A stretch of 53,181 nt of DNA from CAZDRI01 sp964508055. GTDB taxonomy: Bacteria; Pseudomonadota; Gammaproteobacteria; PS1; Pseudothioglobaceae. The notes under the pieces are model-generated. The model saw only the letters and a list, made by a program, of their open reading frames with translations, was not told the DNA's origin and did not search any database. Where the stretch lies: assembly GCA_964508055.1 (NCBI GenBank), contig CAZDRI010000008.1, positions 1 through 53,181 of the forward strand. Reading direction: 5' to 3'. Positions 1 to 7,022 of this stretch are shown in pieces; the first letter of the stretch is position 1, and every line of letters starts with the position of its first letter. The translations under genes were made by a program, and so were the position numbers.

Positions 1-3
1 TTT

Positions 4-66
4 TGGACTCCTAAATTGTTAAAATTTAGTGTCCAGTTTTTTGGGGGAATGCCATCCCCTTTTTTT
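4..66 (+). terminator. Two consecutive terminator-like hairpins at the window edge
   Basis: Hairpin one pairs TGGAC (4-8) and CTAAATT (11-17) with AATTTAG (23-29) and GTCCA (31-35), followed by six T. Hairpin two pairs GGGGA (44-48) with TCCCC (55-59) around a six-base loop, followed by seven T (60-66). They probably end a transcript entering from outside the window. Nothing else is recognised up to the repeat at 107. Confidence 0.5.
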
Positions 67-106
67 CCCTTTTTTTATACTTTTTTCCATATAGATGGTT
101 AAATAT

Positions 107-144
107 ATATTATGTTACAATTGTAAATTATAATAAATTGTTAG
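107..144 (+). repeat. 38-bp direct repeat, copy A (ends in cassette-1 core site)
   Basis: This 38-bp stretch recurs at 758-795 with three differences. Both copies end in the GTTAG of an integron core site just ahead of a cassette gene. The natural reading is that they are the 3' halves of two related attC sites. The preceding attC lies partly outside the clear part of the window. Confidence 0.7.
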
Positions 145-190
145 GCAGAATCTTAAACTTATCAATAACGACTAGAAAAGGAGTATTGAA

Positions 191-598
191 ATGAATTCAA
201 ACAATAAGACCGCCGGAATGGACATAAATGTATTGCTTTCAACATTGTGGCTATTTGTACTGCTTAATATCATCTTTAGGGACCTTCATGAATTTGCTAG
301 TCCAGGATTTTTGCAGGAAGTCTTATCAGGATTTGTAAATGGCCTAAAAATTACTGAGGAACTTGTATTTATAGGAGCAATAGTAGCCCAAGTCCCTATT
401 TTTATGGTTCTTCTGTCTCGCGTGTTGAAACGTAAAACGAATCGTTGGGCAAATATCGGTGCAAGCATATTCCAGATTGCAATTATTATTAGTGCCTTGC
501 CTAGAGTGCCTGCAGATATGCTTCATGCAGTTATAGAAATTGTTGCTTTGTTATCAATTATTTGGATTGCGTGGAATTGGCCAAAGCAGGATGAATGA
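191..598 (+). CDS. DUF6326 family four-helix membrane protein (cassette-borne)
   Basis: A 135-residue protein with four predicted transmembrane segments, around residues 14-30, 55-78, 88-106 and 110-128. The conserved middle stretch has LLSRVLK followed by NRWANI, which I recognise from the DUF6326 family; its biochemical function is unknown. An AAAGGAG Shine-Dalgarno at 177-183 precedes ATG 191 at normal spacing, so the start is well supported. The gene fills the cassette bounded by matching integron core sites at 140 and 631. It is the only gene there, and expression may depend on an upstream cassette promoter or its own leader. Its G+C is only slightly above the backbone. Confidence 0.8.
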   Translation: MNSNNKTAGMDINVLLSTLWLFVLLNIIFRDLHEFASPGFLQEVLSGFVNGLKITEELVFIGAIVAQVPIFMVLLSRVLKRKTNRWANIGASIFQIAIIISALPRVPADMLHAVIEIVALLSIIWIAWNWPKQDE

Positions 599-662
599 GT
601 TGATTCCATGTTTTAGATTTACAAAATTATGCCTAACAAGAAAATCAACCTGACAAATATTT

Positions 663-756
663 GCTCTCGCTCCCAAGTTCCTGCTTAGGAGCGTGTTGTT
701 TAGTTATGCTTTTACAAGCAAGTATGCATTCCCAAGCAAGAGCTTGGGAACGAGCG
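663..756. repeat. Inverted pair of REP-like palindromes
   Basis: The right unit has a perfect 9-bp stem TTCCCAAGC/GCTTGGGAA (729-737 and 742-750) with a four-base loop. The left unit is a diverged inverted copy: CGCTCC (668-673) pairs with GGAGCG (688-693). The CGTTCCCAAGC type of palindrome is a widespread REP family in proteobacteria and is normally moved by RAYT transposases. No RAYT gene lies nearby. Confidence 0.65.
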
Positions 757-757
757 G

Positions 758-795
758 ATATTATGTTACAATCATAAATTGTAATAAATTGTTAG
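758..795 (+). repeat. 38-bp direct repeat, copy B (ends in cassette-2 core site)
   Basis: Second copy of the repeat at 107-144, differing at three positions and again ending at a cassette core (GTTAG, 791-795). Confidence 0.7.
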
Positions 796-1449
796 AGCAC
801 AGGAGAACGTATGACTCTTTTAAGACTATTTCTTTTGATTCTTACGTTTGCTCTCACTGGCTGCGGAATGCCGAACACCTATTACAGCATTACGGACGAG
901 TATGTTGTCGGCCTTCGTTGGCATGACCGAGGGAACTACGAAACGGTGTCCAAGTACTGGGACCCACTTGTTGAGCAGGGTGACTGCGACGCCGAATACA
1001 GGACGGGACTACTTTATTTCTTAGGTCGTGGTAAACCGCAAGACAATACCAAGGCATTATCTCTCTGGCGAAAGGCCGCTGAGGGGAATCAACAACGGGC
1101 TCAATGGGCACTCGGCGACTTGTATTACCAGAATGAAAAGGCGATCTTTCATCGGTGCGCTGACTGTGGAATAGAACGTGATCTGGTTGTCGCACTCTTT
1201 TGGTATCGACTTTTTGAAAAGTCAGCGAAATATGATGGCGGAAAAAAATATTTAGCCCATATCATTCCAAAGATTTCAGAGGACATGACGCCTGATCAAA
1301 TTAAAAAGTCCGCGACCTTGGCGTCGAAATGGAAACCTACCCCTAAGGATTGCGGAGCGCGAAATCTATGGTAGTGCTCTAACAATGCAATGAAGTACGG
1401 CTCCCTACGGTCGCAGGACGCTCGTAAACTCGCGCCGCTTATTGCGACG
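792..1449 (+). mobile_element. Integron gene cassette 2
   Basis: The core GTTAGAGCAC (791-800) before the gene is perfectly complementary to GTGCTCTAAC (1374-1383), which starts at the last base of the stop codon. The cassette carries one lipoprotein gene and a compact attC. Its base composition is clearly GC-richer than the surrounding backbone, which supports acquisition from another genome. It is the last cassette before chromosomal genes on the minus strand. Confidence 0.85.
811..1374 (+). CDS. Sel1-like repeat lipoprotein (cassette-borne)
   Basis: A 187-residue protein with a lipoprotein signal peptide: a hydrophobic stretch, then LTGC with the lipidated Cys at about residue 18. It is therefore probably membrane-anchored in the periplasm. 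Residues 55-135 contain two or three Sel1-type helical repeats (AEYRTGLLYFLGRG, then AQWALGDLYY and VALFWYRLFEKSA). Sel1 proteins are usually protein-interaction scaffolds; the partner here is unknown. An AGGAGA motif at 801-806 sits only a few bases ahead of ATG 811. Codon use and G+C differ sharply from all backbone genes, and the stop codon touches the attC, as is usual in integron cassettes. Confidence 0.8.
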   Translation: MTLLRLFLLILTFALTGCGMPNTYYSITDEYVVGLRWHDRGNYETVSKYWDPLVEQGDCDAEYRTGLLYFLGRGKPQDNTKALSLWRKAAEGNQQRAQWALGDLYYQNEKAIFHRCADCGIERDLVVALFWYRLFEKSAKYDGGKKYLAHIIPKISEDMTPDQIKKSATLASKWKPTPKDCGARNLW

Positions 1450-1455
1450 TTAGAC
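1376..1455 (+). other. attC recombination site of cassette 2
   Basis: R'' TCTAAC (1378-1383) pairs with R' GTTAGA (1449-1454). Inside these, the L'' box GCAATGAAG pairs with CTTATTGC before R', leaving one extra unpaired G in L''. That extrahelical base is the hallmark that lets the integrase recognise the folded bottom strand. The 80-bp length is typical. The central part (tacggctccc...) is a variable spacer. Confidence 0.85.
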
Positions 1456-1466
1456 AATAAAAATAA

Positions 1467-1488
1467 GGGTCTTGACTAGTCAGGACCC
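1467..1488. terminator. Bidirectional terminator downstream of the nucleosidase gene
   Basis: A 22-bp near-perfect palindrome (GGGTC...GACCC) is followed on the minus strand by TTATTTTTATT and on the plus strand by AAATTTTATTT. It would end the minus-strand nucleosidase/apt transcript and any transcript leaving the cassettes. Confidence 0.7.
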
Positions 1489-1493
1489 AAATT

Positions 1494-2057
1494 TTATTTA
1501 AAATTTTGTTGATACTCATTAAATAGTTTTTTAGCAGAGTCATTAAGAGCGGCATTCCAATCATCAGCTGCAGAGGTGTCAGCACCATCAGATATATATT
1601 TAATACATACAAAATCAATATTTTCTAACTTGCAGATTTTAGCCAAAGCATAAGCTTCCATATCAACCACATTATAAATTTCTTTTGTTTGAGATATGTC
1701 AAAACTATCACCTGTGCCACAAATAGCTTCTGCTAGATGTATGAGTCTTTGACCATATTTTAATATTGGCTCATTATCAGCTTCAAATGGAGTCTGATAT
1801 TTTTCAAAACCTAATGGTTCTACATTCATATCTCTTTGTACAAAACTTGTGCAATTAACTAAAGTCCCAGTTTTGAAATATTGTGAGCCAGCAGAGCCTA
1901 AATTTATAACTAATTTAGGTTTTGACTTTGCTATGGCTTTAGTTAGCTTATATGCTGCATTTACCTTACCTAAACCAGTATAAACAATATTTTTATCTTT
2001 AAAAAGCCCGCGACATTCTTGTGCTAATGCCATAACAATTAGAATATCATCATTCAT
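1494..2057 (-). CDS. 5'-methylthioadenosine/S-adenosylhomocysteine nucleosidase-like protein
   Basis: A purine nucleoside phosphorylase-superfamily protein of 187 residues, shorter than the usual 230 or so of MtnN. Visible features are the N-terminal VMALAQE with the acid at the general-acid position, INLGSAG in the middle, VVDMEAYALAK with the Met-Glu pair that holds the ribose, and ISDGAD with the catalytic Asp. It likely cleaves adenine from MTA or SAH. It overlaps apt by 8 bp, and apt would recycle that adenine into AMP, so the pair forms an adenine salvage unit. The exact substrate (MTA, SAH or another nucleoside) cannot be settled from sequence, so I leave the symbol blank. Confidence 0.75.
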   Translation of the reverse strand: MNDDILIVMALAQECRGLFKDKNIVYTGLGKVNAAYKLTKAIAKSKPKLVINLGSAGSQYFKTGTLVNCTSFVQRDMNVEPLGFEKYQTPFEADNEPILKYGQRLIHLAEAICGTGDSFDISQTKEIYNVVDMEAYALAKICKLENIDFVCIKYISDGADTSAADDWNAALNDSAKKLFNEYQQNFK

Positions 2058-2556
2058 ATTGAATTACCGATTTGACTCTTAGACCATACCACTCAAAGTT
2101 ATTTAAAAATCTTAAATCTATTAAAGTAGCAATATCAAGTAAAGTATAACCTGCTTTTGTACATAATTTCGCTGCTGCTTTTAGACTCCCGCCAGTTGCT
2201 AAAACATCATCAATTATCACCACTCTACCTGTGCCTGGTTTTATCTCTAAAGTATTGCTGCCATATTCTAGGGAATATTGTTTTGAAATTACGGGAGGTG
2301 GTAATTTATTAGCTTTTCTAATCATAACCACCCCTTTATTAAATCTTTCAGCCAAAGCTGCAGCTAAGATAAAACCTCTAGCATCAATGCCAACAAAATA
2401 ATTTATATCGTTTATTTCAATTTTTGAAAAAAGATTAGCTAAAGCATCAATTGTATCACCAAATTTATTTGCTAATAAATATGACATATCTTTAAAAGAT
2501 ACACCTGGCTCAGGAAAATCTTGAACTTCAATTACATATTGTTTTAAATCTGTCAT
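2050..2556 (-). CDS. apt: Adenine phosphoribosyltransferase
   Basis: A 168-residue enzyme that converts adenine and PRPP to AMP. The N-terminus has the Apt signature DFPEPGVSFKDMSYLL, followed by GIDARGFILAAALA, and then the PRPP-binding loop VVIIDDVLATGGSLKAA at about residues 110-126. Length and motif spacing match the family. It overlaps the downstream nucleosidase gene by 8 bp, so the two are translationally coupled. It starts 41 bp after the smc stop codon would be read on this strand, and may share the smc transcript or have its own promoter. Confidence 0.95.
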   Translation of the reverse strand: MTDLKQYVIEVQDFPEPGVSFKDMSYLLANKFGDTIDALANLFSKIEINDINYFVGIDARGFILAAALAERFNKGVVMIRKANKLPPPVISKQYSLEYGSNTLEIKPGTGRVVIIDDVLATGGSLKAAAKLCTKAGYTLLDIATLIDLRFLNNFEWYGLRVKSVIQYE

Positions 2557-2596
2557 ATAAATCCTTAACTAAAATTAATTTTTATAGATTATTTTA

Positions 2597-5500
2597 TTAT
2601 TCACTTAATTTTAAAGCCTCATCAATATCAACCGATACTACTCTTGAAACTCCCGGTTCATGCATAGTTATACCTATAAGTTGATTAGTGAATTCCATAG
2701 TGATTTTATTATGAGTTACAATTATAAACTGCACTTTCTGACTCATTTCTTTTACTAAAGCGCAAAATCTTTCAACATTAGCATCATCAAGTGGAGCATC
2801 CACCTCATCAAGCAGGCAAAATGGTGGTGGATTAAGCTGGAAAATAGCGAAAATAAATGCAATTGCTGTTAGAGCTTTCTCACCACCTGAAAGCATTTGT
2901 AGGCTGGAATTTTTTTTACCTGGAGGTCTAGCAAAAATTGTTATGCCGCCTAAGAGGTAATCATTGCCATCTAAATGCAGATTTGCTTTACCACCGCCAA
3001 AAAGTTTAGGGAATATATCTTTAAAATTAGCATCAATTACAGAATAAGTTTTTTTAAATAATTTTTTACTGCGTTTATCTATTTTTATAATTGCTTGTTC
3101 AAGAGTAGCTAATGATTTTTCTAAATCTTCTCTTTGACTTTTTAAAAATTCTGCCCTTTTATTTTGCTCCCCATATTCTGTTAGAGCTACCAAATTAACA
3201 TCGCCTAATTTATCAATATTTTGTTGCAGATATACTACTTTTTCTTGATAAGTCGCTATATCTGTTGAGCTTATATCTTCTAAAATTTCATTAACATTTA
3301 TTTTTTTACTATTAATTTTAAGCTCAATTTGCCTTTTTTCTACTTCCACTTCTTTTAAGGCTAGATTATCCTTAATATCTTTTTCAGATAATGCTTTAAT
3401 ATTCTTAATTATTTCGTTTAATTTGTGCTCGGTTTTATAATATTTATTTTGATTTAAGTTTAGTTTTTGTTTTTCTTTATTAAGGTCTTTATCAATTTTT
3501 AATTGTTTTTTAATATTTTTTTGTTTTTCTTTTTCTAATTTGACTACATCAAAATCAATATTTGCTTGAGATATTCTTTCTTTTTGCATTTTAACTAAAT
3601 CAATTTGCTTTAAATTATCAGATTTTCTTTTAGTTATTGCTTGGATGTTTAAATCAAACTCTTTAACATTTAGCCTCTCTTCTTGAGAAATATTATTTTT
3701 ATTCATTAATTCTTTATTAATTAAATTTAGTTTTTCATCTGCTTTAGCTAAATCAAAGCTTATTTTTTCAACCTCTTGGTTACTGATTTGAAAATCTTTA
3801 TTTACTTTTATAATTAATGTTTGTTTTTCAGAGAGTTTTTGTTTTTGAGCTTCTAATTCTTTTAAAACTTCTGTTTTAATTTGCCTATGTAATTCAAATT
3901 GCTTTAGTTGATTATCAATATCATTTTGAATATTTAAAATGATCTTATCTAAATCATTAATTTGCTTGAAATATTGTCTGTTTTTATTTGTTAAATCTTT
4001 TAATAATAGATTTAATTTTTCATATTTTTCTGTTAAATCCGCTAATTGTCTTGTTTTAGCAGATAGTTTATTTTCAAGTTTTACAAGTTTTAAATCATTA
4101 ACTTTAATATCTTTATTAATAGCTAATATGCCTTGATTAAAATCAGTGTTAGTATTTTTAAAAATCCAGTTAGCTCCTATAAAAACACCATCTTTAGTAA
4201 TCAAAGACTCATAAGGTTCTAAATCTTTTTGTATCTCATAGGCAATGTTAATATCATTAACTAACCATATATTACCGATTAATGCTTTTAAATCATAATC
4301 ACACTCAACAACATCTAATAAATTAATAGCTTTTGTTGTTAAATTAGAATTAGGTAAGTTCTTTACTTTGTTATTGGTGATTTTAATATCTACATCAATA
4401 TTTAAATCATTTACTAAATAAGCAAATAACCATTTATCTAAAACTGTTTCTAATGCTAATTCATAACCTTTTTTTACTTTTATAGTTTCATTTAGTCTTT
4501 TTAAATTTAACTCATCTTTAGTTTGGTATTTGTCTTGGTATTTTTGCTTTAATAATTGCAGCGAGGCTAATTTTCCAGTTAATTCTTGCTTTAACATTAT
4601 GAGATTATTAATATCTAAATTACATTCATCAATTTTATTTTTAATAATTTTTAGTTCTTTTTCTTTTATCTCAATTGTAGTTGTTATAGTATTACTTTCG
4701 GTTTTTAAAGTATTAATCTCTTTAGTTTTTAGATTTAGCTTTTGTTTTAGATTTTCATCTATTTTAGATACAGTAGTAAATGTCTTATATTTATCGCTAA
4801 GATAAATTATTTGCTCATTATGATGAGTCATAGAGGTGTTAATATTATTTTTTTCTAAATTAATATTTTGTAATAACTCTCTTTTTTGGCTTAATTCATT
4901 TGTGATTTGGGATATTCTATTTTCTATTTTTAATTTTTCTTTACTAATACTAGCTATATCTTTGTTAATTTTTATTAATTTTGAATTAGCTAGCTCTAAC
5001 TTATTATTAAAATCTTTTAGGTTTTTATCATCTTTATAAATATTATCTTTTAAATTTATAATAGTTTTATCAAGAGTTATAAGTTGCTCTTTCTCTCTTT
5101 TTACTTGGGTTTTATAATGATTAATCTCGTGCTCTAGTTGGGAGGTTTTGCCACTTTTTTGATATAGTTTTTTTTCTAAGATTCTAATATTATCATTTAT
5201 ATTATCAATATTTATTTTGATTTTTTCTAACTTTTTATTATTTTTTAACTGTTTTGTTTCTAATGCTAATTTTTGGGTTTGATTAGCTCTTATTGCATTA
5301 CTTTTGTAATTAATATTAGATTTTAAATCTTGATATTGCAAACTTAAAATAATTGCTTTTACATCACTAAGATTTTGACGCAAGTTTTTATAATTCTTTG
5401 CTATTTTCGCTTGTTTTTTTAACCGCCTAAGCTGTTTTTTTAGCTCTTCTTCAATATCTGCTAATCTTAATAAATTATCTTTAGTGTGCTGAATACGAAT

Positions 5501-6046
5501 ATTTGTTTCATGTTTTCTTTCTTTATATTTTGAAATACCAGCAGCCTCTTCAACCATTAGGCGCACTTCTTCTGGCTTGGATTCTACTAACTCAGAAATC
5601 ATACCTTGTTCAATTATTGCATAGTTACTGCCTTTTCCTAATCCGGTACCAAAAAATACATCTAAAATATCTTTTCTTCTGCACTTTGTTTTATTTAAAT
5701 AGTATTGACTAAGCCCATCTCTATGTATTTTTCTCACTACGGATATTTCACTATAATTTGCATATTCTCCGCCTATCTTAGAATGTTTATTATCAAATAT
5801 AAGCTCAACTTTTGCCATGCCGATAGAATTACGACTGCTTGAGCCATTAAAAATAACATAGCTATTTCTCGGCATTCTTAGTTGTTTAGCAGAGCCTTCA
5901 CCCATAACCCAACGAACTGCATCTATGATATTTGACTTACCGCAGCCATTTGGTCCCACAATAGAAATTAAAGATGAAGGAAATTCAATTTTACTGTTAT
6001 CAGCAAATGATTTAAATCCAGAAATTTTTAGAGCTTTTAAAAACAT
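2597..6046 (-). CDS. smc: Chromosome segregation ATPase SMC
   Basis: An 1149-residue SMC protein, full length. The N-terminal ATPase lobe carries Walker A GPNGCGKSN near residue 32. Two long Lys/Glu/Asn-rich coiled coils (about 170-500 and 665-1000) flank a hinge at about 510-650. The C-terminal lobe has the ABC signature LSGGEKALTAIAF and Walker B PFCLLDEVDAPLDD. It acts as a dimer with ScpAB to organise and segregate the chromosome. Having smc rather than mukB places the organism outside the enteric/Vibrio branch of gammaproteobacteria. scpA and scpB are not in the window. A perfect 19-bp palindrome lies just upstream. Confidence 0.97.
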   Translation of the reverse strand: MFLKALKISGFKSFADNSKIEFPSSLISIVGPNGCGKSNIIDAVRWVMGEGSAKQLRMPRNSYVIFNGSSSRNSIGMAKVELIFDNKHSKIGGEYANYSEISVVRKIHRDGLSQYYLNKTKCRRKDILDVFFGTGLGKGSNYAIIEQGMISELVESKPEEVRLMVEEAAGISKYKERKHETNIRIQHTKDNLLRLADIEEELKKQLRRLKKQAKIAKNYKNLRQNLSDVKAIILSLQYQDLKSNINYKSNAIRANQTQKLALETKQLKNNKKLEKIKINIDNINDNIRILEKKLYQKSGKTSQLEHEINHYKTQVKREKEQLITLDKTIINLKDNIYKDDKNLKDFNNKLELANSKLIKINKDIASISKEKLKIENRISQITNELSQKRELLQNINLEKNNINTSMTHHNEQIIYLSDKYKTFTTVSKIDENLKQKLNLKTKEINTLKTESNTITTTIEIKEKELKIIKNKIDECNLDINNLIMLKQELTGKLASLQLLKQKYQDKYQTKDELNLKRLNETIKVKKGYELALETVLDKWLFAYLVNDLNIDVDIKITNNKVKNLPNSNLTTKAINLLDVVECDYDLKALIGNIWLVNDINIAYEIQKDLEPYESLITKDGVFIGANWIFKNTNTDFNQGILAINKDIKVNDLKLVKLENKLSAKTRQLADLTEKYEKLNLLLKDLTNKNRQYFKQINDLDKIILNIQNDIDNQLKQFELHRQIKTEVLKELEAQKQKLSEKQTLIIKVNKDFQISNQEVEKISFDLAKADEKLNLINKELMNKNNISQEERLNVKEFDLNIQAITKRKSDNLKQIDLVKMQKERISQANIDFDVVKLEKEKQKNIKKQLKIDKDLNKEKQKLNLNQNKYYKTEHKLNEIIKNIKALSEKDIKDNLALKEVEVEKRQIELKINSKKINVNEILEDISSTDIATYQEKVVYLQQNIDKLGDVNLVALTEYGEQNKRAEFLKSQREDLEKSLATLEQAIIKIDKRSKKLFKKTYSVIDANFKDIFPKLFGGGKANLHLDGNDYLLGGITIFARPPGKKNSSLQMLSGGEKALTAIAFIFAIFQLNPPPFCLLDEVDAPLDDANVERFCALVKEMSQKVQFIIVTHNKITMEFTNQLIGITMHEPGVSRVVSVDIDEALKLSE

Positions 6047-6085
6047 AGAAAGATAAATTTTACCTAAAAGCTGTTTTTAAAGTAA

Positions 6086-6130
6086 TAAAGATTAAGCATA
6101 AGGCATTTTCAGCCTTATGCTTAATCTTTA
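6086..6130. repeat. Perfect 19-bp inverted repeat upstream of smc
   Basis: The arms 6086-6104 and 6112-6130 are perfectly complementary around a 7-base loop (ATTTTCA). The palindrome lies between the divergent smc and toxin genes, 40 bp before the smc start codon. No long T-tract follows on either strand, so it does not look like a simple terminator. Confidence 0.85.
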
Positions 6131-6217
6131 CTCAAGTTATTTGTATGAGGAAGGGGAGCAAAATTAATAAGTTAAGAAACAATATTTAAGCATAGAGGAA
6201 CAAATAAAAAATAAATC

Positions 6218-6275
6218 TTGACAGGACTTTAAAATATATAACCATATATAACTAAAAATAACTATAATGTAACTA
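6218..6275 (+). promoter_or_regulatory. Toxin-antitoxin promoter with four tandem operator units
   Basis: A perfect -35 TTGACA (6218-6223) is followed by four head-to-tail units of 10, 10, 10 and 11 bp (6235-6244, 6245-6254, 6255-6264, 6265-6275). Each ends in AACCA or AACTA. Their spacing puts them on one face of the helix. They cover the -10 region and run right up to the toxin ATG, as expected for an autoregulatory operator. No Shine-Dalgarno remains ahead of the ATG. Confidence 0.6.
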
Positions 6276-6536
6276 ATGACTTATACTGTAAGAATTAAAA
6301 AACAAGCCAAAAAGACTTTAGATAATTTGCCGCATAAATTAAAGTCAAGAATAGCAGAAAAGATTTATAGATTAGGTTATAACCCTGACGATATAAGCTT
6401 AGACATTAGACCTTTAACAAATAGTGATTTTTTAAGGTTAAGAGTAGGAAGCTGGAGAATAGTTTTTTCAAAAGATGATTTTATAAAAGTTATAAGTATA
6501 GAAAAGATAAAACCAAGAGGAGATATTTATAAATGA
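6276..6536 (+). CDS. RelE/ParE-family toxin
   Basis: An 86-residue basic protein with the RelE fold signature: an N-terminal YTVRIKKQAKKTLDNLP helix, a central RPLTNSDFLRLRVGSWRIVF block, and a C-terminal IEKIKPRGDIYK. By family knowledge it should be a ribosome-dependent mRNA endonuclease that inhibits translation. The R-x-R-V-G-x-W-R-I-V-F motif is present and intact. The toxin gene comes first and overlaps its antitoxin gene by 4 bp (ATGA), the reverse of classical relBE order and typical for RelE toxins paired with HTH antitoxins. Confidence 0.88.
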   Translation: MTYTVRIKKQAKKTLDNLPHKLKSRIAEKIYRLGYNPDDISLDIRPLTNSDFLRLRVGSWRIVFSKDDFIKVISIEKIKPRGDIYK

Positions 6537-6826
6537 GCATACAAATAATAAACGATGTGAATGGCAATGCTGAATATGTTTTATTACCTATTAATACCTA
6601 TAAAAAGATAAAGCCAGAAATTGACAAATTAACAGATGATTATGTGGATTTTAATATAGATGACTATATTAAAAATCCTATAGCTTTAATGCGAATAAAA
6701 GCAAACTTAACTCAAGAACAATTGGCAAATAAGGCAGAAGTTACTCAGGCTTATATTTCTAAATTAGAAAGCCAAGATAAAGTAAGTGATAAAGTTATTT
6801 TTAAATTTAAGCAGCTAATAAATTAA
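6533..6826 (+). CDS. Xre-family HTH antitoxin
   Basis: A 97-residue protein. The N-terminal 35 residues (VNGNAEYVLLPINTYKKI) look like the short toxin-binding segment seen in such antitoxins. Residues 50-97 form an Xre/Cro-type helix-turn-helix (MRIKANLTQEQLANKAEVTQ, then AYISKLESQ). It should neutralise the preceding RelE-like toxin and repress the operon through the tandem AACTA units at 6235-6275. It starts inside the toxin stop codon (ATGA), so synthesis is translationally coupled. Confidence 0.85.
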   Translation: MSIQIINDVNGNAEYVLLPINTYKKIKPEIDKLTDDYVDFNIDDYIKNPIALMRIKANLTQEQLANKAEVTQAYISKLESQDKVSDKVIFKFKQLIN

Positions 6827-6959
6827 AAAGGCAGTCCTTAGAGATAGTAAGAGTTGGTAATTAACTCCCGCAGTTTAAGAGTTTTTACTTTAAAACATTT
6901 CACTTCACTATAAAATAATTTTTGAACAAAATTGAATATTTATACTATAACACTCTTAT

Positions 6960-6982
6960 GCTGTATTAAAAAACAGCTCTTT
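6960..6982 (+). terminator. Weak terminator-like hairpin
   Basis: GCTGT (6960-6964) pairs with ACAGC (6973-6977), followed by TCTTTT. The stem is short and the T-tract is interrupted. It could end the toxin-antitoxin transcript ahead of msbA. The rest of the 196-bp gap 6827-7022 shows nothing convincing. Confidence 0.3.
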
Positions 6983-7022
6983 TAAAAATATAAAACTTAT
7001 ATTTCAGTAAAATAACTCAGAT

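Larger units (their letters stand above)
141..791 (+). mobile_element. Integron gene cassette 1
   Basis: The core GTTAGGCA (140-147) in front of the gene is matched by its exact reverse complement TGCCTAAC (631-638) behind the gene. This is the signature of a cassette that once circularised: the 5' end of a cassette complements the R'' box of its own attC. The only gene is a DUF6326 membrane protein. The attC would run from 632 to the next core at 791, about 160 bp. It is long and holds an inverted pair of REP-like palindromes, so its L boxes are unclear. No integrase gene is in the window. Confidence 0.7.
632..797 (+). other. Putative long attC of cassette 1
   Basis: It begins with the R'' box GCCTAAC (632-638) and ends in the core GTTAGAG of the next cassette (791-797). 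Its length of roughly 160 bp exceeds the common attC range. The middle is occupied by two palindromes in inverted orientation. Complementarity between the sequences inside R'' and R' is only partial, so this site may be degenerate or interrupted. Confidence 0.45.

Noticed and set aside
1..60. Possible insertion-sequence end (TGTCCAGTTTTTTGGGG-like)
   Set aside because: Only one end is visible, with no transposase in the window; the two hairpins with T-tracts explain the sequence as terminators.
693..926. Open frame of 77 codons crossing the REP pair and the start of cassette 2
   Set aside because: It overlaps the clear lipoprotein gene in another frame, has no ribosome-binding site and its product has no recognisable features.
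3939..5712. Several plus-strand open frames inside smc
   Set aside because: They are low-complexity shadows of the coiled-coil coding region, rich in Phe/Leu/Ser and without ribosome-binding sites.
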